A stretch of 5,016 bases of DNA. Origin: Proteiniphilum sp. GTDB lineage: Bacteria; Bacteroidota; Bacteroidia; Bacteroidales; Dysgonomonadaceae. Positions 1-5,016 of the stretch are shown here, in pieces. Made by a program: the position numbers and the translations under genes. The notes below the pieces were generated by a model. The model was not told the DNA's origin and searched no databases. It was given only the letters and a program-made list of their open reading frames with translations. Positions within the stretch are counted from its first letter, which is position 1, and every line of letters starts with the position of its first letter. The stretch covers positions 1-5,016 of the forward strand of contig JAENWZ010000180.1 in assembly GCA_016649795.1 (NCBI GenBank), given 5' to 3'.

Positions 1-1
1 C

Positions 2-2452
2 GGGACAAGCAAAAGGGAAGATGTGGAAGAAAGCGCCGTGACAGCTGATATAGTGGAGGAGGATGCAATGCTTCCCGGCAGCATTGAATACAATGCAGTT
101 CCTGCACCGGAAAAGAAGTCAACGCCTCAGGTACGGAGCAATTTCAGCGAGACCGCCTTCTTCTATCCTCAGCTGCGCACCAATGAGAGGGGTGAGACAC
201 AGATTGCCTTCACCGTGCCGGAGAGCAACACCCGCTGGCGCTTTCGTCTGCTGGCGCACGACAGGGAGCTGAGCAGCGGCAGCGCTGAAGCCTTCACCAT
301 TTCACAGAAGGAGCTGATGGTAACACCCAACATGCCGCGCTTCCTGCGTCATGGCGACAGAACAACCATCGCAACGAAAATATCCAACCTTTCGGATGGC
401 ACGGTCAGCGGCAAGGTACATCTGGAATTCTTTCACCCCGTGACAGAAGAGGTGGTGTATAATATCCCGCTGTCGAATAAGATGCAGGAGTTCTCACTTG
501 TAAAAGAGGCCTCTACAGATGCTTCATGGAGCTTTGATGTGCCAATTGATATCGATTTGCTCGGTGTGCGCATCATCGCACAAACAGCAGCGTTCAGCGA
601 TGGTGAACAACATGCTCTTGCTGTGCTTCCCAACCGGATGCTGGTGACTGAAAGCATGCGGATGGATCTGAACGGATCTGAAACGAAAGAGTTCACGATG
701 GAGCGCCTGCTGAACAGATCATCCGGCACGATAGAGGATTATCGCCTGACGCTTGAGTTCGCTTCTAATCCGGCATGGTATGCCGTTCAGGCGCTGCCGG
801 TGCTGAGCGATCCCACGAGTGATAATGCCGTCTCCTGGTTTGCATCCTTCTATGCCAACAGTTTGGGAGCTCATATCGGGAAAGCATATCCCAAAGTGGC
901 AGCAATGGTGGAAGCCTGGAAAAAACATGGTGGCGGCAAGGAGACATTCCTCTCGAATCTCGAAAAAAACCAGGAACTGAAAAATATACTACTGGAAGAG
1001 ACACCCTGGGTGCTGGAGGCCAAATCTGAATCGGAACAAAAAGAGAGACTCTCACTGCTCTTCGATCTGAACCGCAGCCGGAATCATATCTCTGCTGCGC
1101 TGGGTAAGCTGAAAGAGCTGCAGACTACCCAGGGTGGCTGGAGCTGGTTTAAAGGCTTCAGTCCAAGTGTAAGTATTACACAATATATCCTCTACGGTTT
1201 CGGGCAGCTGAAGGAGCTTGATGTGGAGGAATTTTCCGGTGATATCCTCCCGATGCAGACAGCAGCGGTTTCCTATATTGACGCAGAAGCGATTCGCCGC
1301 TTCGATGCATTGAAGAAACAGAACAAGGATTGGAAGAACAGCAAAACGGTCTCTCTCACTGATCTGGAGTATCTCTATGTACGTTCCGCTTATAGTGATC
1401 ATCCCCTGGATAACAGTGAGAAAGAGATGACCGATTTCTATCTCTCCGTGATCGAAAAGAACTGGACAAAGTTCGGTCTCTATGAGCGTTCACTGATAGC
1501 CATCCTGATGCAACGGGAAGGGAAAACAACCCTGCTGCAGGATATGCTCAACTCATTCCGCGAACATGCCACCATTTCCGAAGAGATGGGTATGTATTGG
1601 GCGAACAACCGGGCGCATGTCTTCATGTCGCAATCGGCCGTTTCGGTACATACCTTTATCATGGATGCATTCCTGGCAGGTGGTGCCGGTACGGAGGAAA
1701 CTGACAATATGAAGCGTTGGCTGCTGAAACAGAAACAGACGCAGCTTTGGGAATCTACTCATGCTACGATGGATGCCGTCTATGCGCTGATGAGCAGCGG
1801 CATTGACTGGTTCGCAACTAAGGGTGAGACAACGGTCACACTCGGTAGCTTGACGGTTGAGCCCGACAGTAGAGAAGAGGGTACAGGTTATTTCAAAGAG
1901 ACGTGGAACCGTAGTGAGATCCTTCCTGAGATGGGGAGGGTGACTGTCTCGCAAAAAGGCAATGCTCCGGCATGGGGAGCTCTCTACTGGCAATATTATG
2001 AAGAGATGGATAAAATCACCGGGACAGATGGCTCGCTCGATATTGAGAAGCAGCTGTTTGTGGAACAAACCGGTGCATCAGGCCCTGAGCTTGTGCGCAT
2101 CACAGAAGAGAATCCACTGAGGGTAGGGGACAAGGTGATTGTTCGTCTTACGGTAAGAACAGACCGCGACCTTGAGTTTGTACATCTCAAAGATATGCGC
2201 GCTGCCGCTTTTGAGCCGGCTGAACAGATATCAGGGTTGAGATGGCAAAACGGTGTACCCTACTATCAGACATCGAAAGATGCCTCCACCAGCTTCTACT
2301 TCGATCTCTTGCCGCGGGGAACCTGGTTGTTTGAGTATGCAGTCTATGTGAACCGTACGGGAGGATATTCCAGCGGTATTACCACCATTCAGTGCATGTA
2401 TGCACCTGAATTTACATCGCACAGTGAGGGAATGAGAATAAATGTTAAATAG
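2..2452 (+). CDS. Alpha-2-macroglobulin family protein, C-terminal part, lacking the thioester motif (5' partial)
   Basis: Large envelope protein of the bacterial alpha-2-macroglobulin family, whose members are thought to trap proteases in or on the cell envelope. The frame is open back to base 2, so the GTG at 23 is internal and the N-terminal MG domains and any signal or lipobox lie upstream; full-length relatives usually run to well over 1,500 residues. Numbering from that GTG, residues 1-38 are an acidic linker and about 39-130 are the A2M domain (FFYPQLRTNERGE, then PNMPRFLRHGD). About 240-600 form the helical thioester-domain toroid (GGWSWFKG at 371-378, the repeat around THATMDAVYAL at 579-589). 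About 690-809 are the bacterial MG10 domain (LRVGDKV, CMYAPEF). Where relatives carry CxEQ, this protein has N268-A-V-S271 (bases 824-835), with flanks LPVL and FYANSL aligning without a gap. It therefore cannot form the covalent thioester. Family assignment is firm; the target is unknown. Confidence 0.93.
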   Translation, partial: GTSKREDVEESAVTADIVEEDAMLPGSIEYNAVPAPEKKSTPQVRSNFSETAFFYPQLRTNERGETQIAFTVPESNTRWRFRLLAHDRELSSGSAEAFTISQKELMVTPNMPRFLRHGDRTTIATKISNLSDGTVSGKVHLEFFHPVTEEVVYNIPLSNKMQEFSLVKEASTDASWSFDVPIDIDLLGVRIIAQTAAFSDGEQHALAVLPNRMLVTESMRMDLNGSETKEFTMERLLNRSSGTIEDYRLTLEFASNPAWYAVQALPVLSDPTSDNAVSWFASFYANSLGAHIGKAYPKVAAMVEAWKKHGGGKETFLSNLEKNQELKNILLEETPWVLEAKSESEQKERLSLLFDLNRSRNHISAALGKLKELQTTQGGWSWFKGFSPSVSITQYILYGFGQLKELDVEEFSGDILPMQTAAVSYIDAEAIRRFDALKKQNKDWKNSKTVSLTDLEYLYVRSAYSDHPLDNSEKEMTDFYLSVIEKNWTKFGLYERSLIAILMQREGKTTLLQDMLNSFREHATISEEMGMYWANNRAHVFMSQSAVSVHTFIMDAFLAGGAGTEETDNMKRWLLKQKQTQLWESTHATMDAVYALMSSGIDWFATKGETTVTLGSLTVEPDSREEGTGYFKETWNRSEILPEMGRVTVSQKGNAPAWGALYWQYYEEMDKITGTDGSLDIEKQLFVEQTGASGPELVRITEENPLRVGDKVIVRLTVRTDRDLEFVHLKDMRAAAFEPAEQISGLRWQNGVPYYQTSKDASTSFYFDLLPRGTWLFEYAVYVNRTGGYSSGITTIQCMYAPEFTSHSEGMRINVK

Positions 2453-2476
2453 TAGGCAGTCATTAAACTAAATCAC

Positions 2477-2484
2477 TATTTTTG
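2477..2484 (+). promoter_or_regulatory. Bacteroidota -7 promoter box for the DUF1573 gene
   Basis: TATTTTTG matches the Bacteroidota primary-sigma -7 consensus TAnnTTTG exactly. It lies 50 bases before the ATG at 2535, predicting a transcript start near 2488 and a leader of about 47 bases. No good TTTG is seen at the expected -33 position (around 2453-2457), so the promoter is supported by one element only and may be weak or regulated. The leader ends in an A-rich, purine-rich run (2520-2532), usual for this phylum in place of a strong Shine-Dalgarno sequence. Confidence 0.5.
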
Positions 2485-2534
2485 TATCAATAGTAATTAT
2501 CAGTAAGAAATAGTTAATTAAAAAAAAGAGAGTA

Positions 2535-2927
2535 ATGAGAAAATTGAGTCTTATTTTATTGTTTACAATCCTGGTAAGCGGCACTGCTTTTGCACAATTA
2601 AAGCCCCAGGCCGATATGGATTTCAAAAAAACGGAACATAACTTTGGCACCATAAAAGAGGAGATGGGGGCGGTATCTACTCAGTTTGAATTTATCAATA
2701 CAGGCATGAGTCCGCTCATTATACAGCGTGTCGTTGCATCGTGCGGATGCACTACACCGAGTTACACCCGTGAACCGGTTTTGCCGGGCAAGAAAGGTAC
2801 CATTTCAGCAAAATACTCTACCGTAGCTCGTCCGGGAAAGTTTAACAAGACCATTACCGTTTATACCAACGTCCCCGATACGGTCTATGTGCTCAGGATC
2901 AAAGGAAATGTGACTCTCAGGAAATAA
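2535..2927 (+). CDS. Exported DUF1573 domain protein
   Basis: A small secreted protein of 130 residues. Residues 1-20 are a Sec signal peptide: MRK, a hydrophobic core LSLILLFTILVSG, and a likely cleavage after AFA before Q21. The mature part is essentially one DUF1573 domain, a predicted beta-sandwich of Ig/ASH-like type. Its hallmarks are HNFGTI (35-40), FEFINTG (51-57), SCGCTTP (69-75), PVLPGKKG (81-88), a GKFNKTITVYTN strand pair (101-112) and a closing IKGNV. The CGC motif at 70-72 is a family signature whose role is unsettled. Many such proteins occur in Bacteroidota and their function is not known. There is no lipobox cysteine, so the mature protein should be periplasmic or released. 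It lies 82 bases after the alpha-2-macroglobulin gene with a promoter box between, and is closed by the terminator at 2953-2996, which suggests a single-gene transcript. The ATG is the natural start because it opens the signal peptide. Confidence 0.9.
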   Translation: MRKLSLILLFTILVSGTAFAQLKPQADMDFKKTEHNFGTIKEEMGAVSTQFEFINTGMSPLIIQRVVASCGCTTPSYTREPVLPGKKGTISAKYSTVARPGKFNKTITVYTNVPDTVYVLRIKGNVTLRK

Positions 2928-2941
2928 AATCTATTTCCGGA

Positions 2942-2972
2942 TTTGAAATACTAACCGAATGAGGTATCTTTG
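2942..2972 (+). promoter_or_regulatory. Consensus Bacteroidota promoter for meaB, overlapping the terminator
   Basis: TTTG at 2942-2945, then a 19-base spacer, then TATCTTTG at 2965-2972 match both the -33 and -7 elements (TTTG, 19-21 bases, TAnnTTTG) with the expected spacing. The predicted transcript start is about 2976, giving meaB a leader of roughly 38 bases. The -7 box lies in the loop of the upstream gene's terminator hairpin. A transcript starting here lacks the 5' arm of the stem and should not be terminated by it. Confidence 0.78.
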
Positions 2973-2996
2973 TGTAAGACTTCATTCGGTTTTTTT
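2953..2996 (+). terminator. Intrinsic terminator after the DUF1573 gene
   Basis: A perfect 10-bp stem pairs AACCGAATGA (2953-2962) with TCATTCGGTT (2982-2991). An inner helix, TCTT (2967-2970) with AAGA (2976-2979), can stack within the loop. The 3' arm runs straight into a T tract (2990-2996). It sits 26 bases after the DUF1573 stop codon, the right place to end that transcript. Confidence 0.85.
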
Positions 2997-3013
2997 AATT
3001 TGATCAACAGATA

Positions 3014-4105
3014 ATGGAACATCCCGAGAACGACCCGAAATACAACGGCCTCAATGTAAACAAAGGAGTGGTAAAACCGCCCAGTCTGAATCCCTACCTG
3101 AAGAAGCGTTTGAGGAGTAACTCCTATTCTGTGGCTGAGTATGTAGACGGCATTTTATCGGGTGACAGGGTGATCCTTAGTCAGGCTGTAACACTGGTGG
3201 AGAGCTCCCGCCCGGAGCATCAGGAAATAGCGCAGACCATTATTGAGCAATGCCTTCCTCATGCCGGGAATGCTATCCGTGTAGGTATCACAGGCGTCCC
3301 GGGTGCAGGGAAGAGTACCTCTATCGATGTCTTCGGGATGCATCTGCTGGAAAAAGGTCATAAGCTGGCCGTGCTGGCCATAGACCCCTCCAGTGAACGT
3401 TCCAAGGGCAGCATCCTGGGCGACAAGACACGGATGGAGAAGCTCTCCATGGAGAAGAACGCTTTTATCCGCCCTTCCCCTGCTGCAGGCTCATTGGGAG
3501 GCGTGGCCCGAAAAACAAGGGAATCGATTGTGCTCTGTGAGGCTGCCGGATTCGATTACCTGTTTGTGGAAACCGTTGGCGTGGGACAATCGGAGACCGC
3601 TGTCCAATCGATGGTTGATTTCTTCCTGTTGATTCAGCTTGCCGGAACAGGGGATGAGCTGCAGGGCATCAAAAGGGGTATCATGGAGATGGCAGACGGT
3701 ATCGTGATCAACAAGGCCGACGGGGATAATATCGACAAAGCGAAGATGGCGCAACGGCAGTTACGCAATGCACTGCATCTCTATCCGCTGCCCGAATCAG
3801 GCTGGTCACCTGAGGTGCTGACCTATTCAGGTTATTACAACCTGGGCATTGTTGAAGTGTGGGATATGATTCACCGTTATATTGATTTGGTGAAACATAA
3901 TGGTTTCTTCGAACGCAAACGCAGGGAACAGGCAAAATACTGGATGTTTGAAAGCATCAACGAGCAGCTGCGCAACGGTTTCTACCGTGATCCGGAGATT
4001 GCCGGACTGTTGGCCACACTGGAAGAAGAGGTGCTCAACTCCCGCAAAAGCTCTTTTGTGGCTGCCAGGGAAGCGCTCGAGAGGTACTATCAACAAGGAA
4101 AATAA
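3014..4105 (+). CDS. meaB: Methylmalonyl-CoA mutase-associated GTPase MeaB
   Basis: Cytoplasmic G3E-family P-loop GTPase of 363 residues, a usual length for MeaB/ArgK proteins. MeaB gates B12 cofactor loading into methylmalonyl-CoA mutase and protects the enzyme from inactivation. The mutase interconverts succinyl-CoA and methylmalonyl-CoA, a step of propionate formation in many Bacteroidales. Visible motifs are the P-loop GVPGAGKST (94-102), the switch I region IDPSSERSKGSILGDKTRM (123-141), SPAAGSLGG (155-163), the switch II motif ETVGVGQSE (186-194) and the base-specificity motif NKAD (233-236). The C-terminal helical part (about 295-363) corresponds to the family's dimerisation region. 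An in-frame TAA at 2996-2998 with no other ATG after it makes 3014 the clear start, although no Shine-Dalgarno sequence is evident. The gene has its own promoter and is not next to the mutase genes in this window. ArgK was an older name based on a proposed arginine/ornithine transport kinase role and should not be used. Confidence 0.95.
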   Translation: MEHPENDPKYNGLNVNKGVVKPPSLNPYLKKRLRSNSYSVAEYVDGILSGDRVILSQAVTLVESSRPEHQEIAQTIIEQCLPHAGNAIRVGITGVPGAGKSTSIDVFGMHLLEKGHKLAVLAIDPSSERSKGSILGDKTRMEKLSMEKNAFIRPSPAAGSLGGVARKTRESIVLCEAAGFDYLFVETVGVGQSETAVQSMVDFFLLIQLAGTGDELQGIKRGIMEMADGIVINKADGDNIDKAKMAQRQLRNALHLYPLPESGWSPEVLTYSGYYNLGIVEVWDMIHRYIDLVKHNGFFERKRREQAKYWMFESINEQLRNGFYRDPEIAGLLATLEEEVLNSRKSSFVAAREALERYYQQGK

Positions 4106-4119
4106 AAAAAAATCCCGGT

Positions 4120-4154
4120 TTTGGTACATCGGAATAAACTTTTACTTAATTTTG
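4120..4154 (+). promoter_or_regulatory. Probable promoter of the tRNA-Glu gene
   Basis: TAATTTTG at 4147-4154 matches the Bacteroidota -7 box TAnnTTTG exactly and lies 16 bases before the first base of the tRNA, predicting a transcript start near 4158. A TTTG at 4120-4123 is the best -33 candidate, but its spacing of 23 bases exceeds the usual 19-21, so that element is less certain. No convincing terminator is seen between the meaB stop and this site. Confidence 0.55.
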
Positions 4155-4170
4155 CACTATCTGATAAGAA

Positions 4171-4242
4171 GGCGCACTCTTCTAACGGTTAGGAAAATTG
4201 TTTCTCAGGCAATGAATAGCAGTTCGATTCTGCTGTGCGCTA
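4171..4242 (+). tRNA. tRNA-Glu, anticodon CTC
   Basis: A full cloverleaf can be folded by hand. The acceptor stem is GGCGCAC (4171-4177) with GTGCGCT (4235-4241); six pairs are Watson-Crick and the first is G-U. The D arm is TTCT (4180-4183) with GGAA (4192-4195) around a loop containing GG. The anticodon arm is ATTGT (4197-4201) with GCAAT (4209-4213), loop TTCTCAG, anticodon CTC at 4204-4206. The variable region has 4 bases (4214-4217). The T arm is AGCAG (4218-4222), loop TTCGATT, CTGCT (4230-4234). The discriminator base is A4242. The U11-A24 pair, the U13-G22 pair and the missing base 47 are known glutamate identity features in bacterial tRNA and agree with the anticodon. The gene does not encode the full CCA end (bases after the discriminator are CA), so CCA must be added by the nucleotidyltransferase. 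The last anticodon-stem pair is T-G, slightly weak. Confidence 0.9.
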
Positions 4243-4285
4243 CATTTGATTACCGTTATAATCCAATACCACCTTTTCATCATTT

Positions 4286-5016
4286 TCATCCCAATGCAAC
4301 ATCAAGTAGCATCATTGTGGCAAATCCTAACATGGCTCCGATGGTCGATAGGTCAGTTTCATTACCGGTTTGAGATTCGGGTATGAGTTCTTCGACCACA
4401 ACAAAAATCATTGCCCCAGCTGCAAATGAAAGGGCATAGGGAAGCAATGGTGTCATGGTCAATACAAGGTATGCCCCAATAACTCCAGCTATAGGCTCTA
4501 CAATTCCTGACATTTGTCCGTAATTAAAAGCCTTTAATCTTGAGAATCCTTCTCTTCTTAGGGGAATAGAAACGGCAGCACCTTCCGGAAAATTCTGCAA
4601 ACCAATTCCCAGTGCCAATGCTACAGCCCCGGCAAGCACGCCTGCATCAGGATTATGGGCCAGAGCTCCAAAAGCAACCCCTACCGCCAGTCCTTCAGGT
4701 ATGTTATGAAGGGTAATTGCCAATACAAGCAAAACACTCCTTTGCCATGTTGTTTTAACCCCTTCTGCTTTATCTATTGATAGTCCCAAGTGTAAGTGCG
4801 GCAATAACTTATCAATAAGAAATAAAAATGCTCCTCCACTTAAAAATCCAATGAGTGCAGGCATCCAGGGTAACGTACCACTTTCCTCAGCCATTTCTAT
4901 TGCAGGTTTAAGAAGCGACCAAAAGCTAGCTGCAATCATTACTCCTGCTGCAAAGCCAAGCATAGAATTTAATATTTTTTTATTGATGGTTTTAAAGAAG
5001 AACACCATCGATGCCC
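4286..5016 (-). CDS. ZIP family (GufA-type) metal transporter, N-terminus beyond the window (5' partial)
   Basis: Inner-membrane transporter of the ZIP family, predicted to bring divalent metal ions such as zinc or iron into the cytoplasm. Numbering from the ATG at 5008, hydrophobic segments lie at about 13-34, 49-68, 90-112, 121-147, 165-185, 189-208 and 222-239. The paired metal-site motifs are HNIPEG (101-106) and QNFPEG (138-143); the Q in the second is typical of GufA-like members. EPIAG (171-175) follows in the next helix. The histidine-bearing loop around LPHLHLG (69-75) matches the cytoplasmic loop of this family. The frame continues past 5008 to the window edge (residues G-A-S before that Met), and the first transmembrane helix is missing, so the Met is internal and about 30 residues lie outside. 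The gene appears poorer in G+C than meaB and the alpha-2-macroglobulin gene. It converges on the tRNA with 43 bases between and no clear terminator. Family is firm; metal specificity cannot be told. Confidence 0.92.
   Translation of the reverse strand, partial: ASMVFFFKTINKKILNSMLGFAAGVMIAASFWSLLKPAIEMAEESGTLPWMPALIGFLSGGAFLFLIDKLLPHLHLGLSIDKAEGVKTTWQRSVLLVLAITLHNIPEGLAVGVAFGALAHNPDAGVLAGAVALALGIGLQNFPEGAAVSIPLRREGFSRLKAFNYGQMSGIVEPIAGVIGAYLVLTMTPLLPYALSFAAGAMIFVVVEELIPESQTGNETDLSTIGAMLGFATMMLLDVALG

Noticed and set aside
23..25. GTG as the start of the alpha-2-macroglobulin gene
   Set aside because: The frame is open upstream to base 2, there is no ribosome site, and the protein begins in the middle of a known multidomain family; the gene is cut by the window edge.
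1553..2068. 171-codon minus-strand ORF inside the alpha-2-macroglobulin gene, and similar smaller antisense ORFs
   Set aside because: They are shadows of well-conserved coding sequence, rich in Cys, Arg and His without domain features.
2447..2481. Inverted repeat AAATAGT / ACTATTT around the alpha-2-macroglobulin stop codon, followed by Ts, as a terminator
   Set aside because: The 7-bp stem has a single G-C pair and a 21-base loop, too weak to call. Its 3' arm overlaps the -7 box at 2477-2484, so the T run is better explained as promoter sequence.
4248..4263. Small hairpin GATTA / TAATC as terminator for the tRNA or the transporter
   Set aside because: Only five mostly A-T pairs and no T tract immediately after it on the plus strand.
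3900..4373. 157-codon plus-strand ORF overlapping the end of meaB, the tRNA and the transporter end
   Set aside because: It is out of frame with meaB, crosses the tRNA, has no recognisable domain and no leader of its own.
5006..5008. ATG as the start of the ZIP transporter
   Set aside because: The reading frame continues to the window edge (G-A-S) and the first membrane helix expected in ZIP proteins would be missing.
1..5016. CRISPR array, insertion sequence, integrase, defence or toxin-antitoxin genes
   Set aside because: No regularly spaced repeats, transposase motifs, terminal inverted repeats or such protein families were seen on either strand.

Overview
The window reads as chromosomal DNA from a member of the Bacteroidota, most likely the order Bacteroidales. 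The grounds are three matches to the lineage-specific -7 promoter box (TAnnTTTG), A-rich leaders without clear Shine-Dalgarno sequences, a DUF1573 exported protein, a Bacteroidota-style alpha-2-macroglobulin, and meaB, which fits succinate/propionate metabolism. The genus cannot be fixed from the sequence.

Layout, left to right. Bases 2-2452 (+) hold the C-terminal ~816 residues of a large alpha-2-macroglobulin family protein; its N-terminus lies before the window. A short AT-rich gap (2453-2534) carries a -7 box for a small exported DUF1573 protein (2535-2927, +). Bases 2942-2996 hold an intrinsic terminator, and a consensus Bacteroidota promoter is superimposed on it and reads into meaB (3014-4105, +). 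That gene encodes the GTPase chaperone of methylmalonyl-CoA mutase. Next is a tRNA-Glu gene with anticodon CTC (4171-4242, +), preceded by its own -7 box. Converging on it from the right is a GufA-type ZIP metal transporter (4286 to the window edge, -), whose first ~30 residues lie beyond the window.

How the parts relate. The two leftmost genes both encode envelope proteins, but each of the small genes seems to have its own promoter, so nothing here forms a clear multi-gene operon. MeaB is cytoplasmic and supports the B12-dependent mutase, whose subunits are not in the window. The ZIP gene looks more AT-rich than the genes to its left, so the tRNA may mark a compositional boundary.

I did not find a new biological system. 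The points most worth a second look are the loss of the CxEQ thioester motif in an otherwise well-conserved alpha-2-macroglobulin, the promoter nested in a terminator hairpin ahead of meaB, and the tRNA-Glu(CUC) gene.
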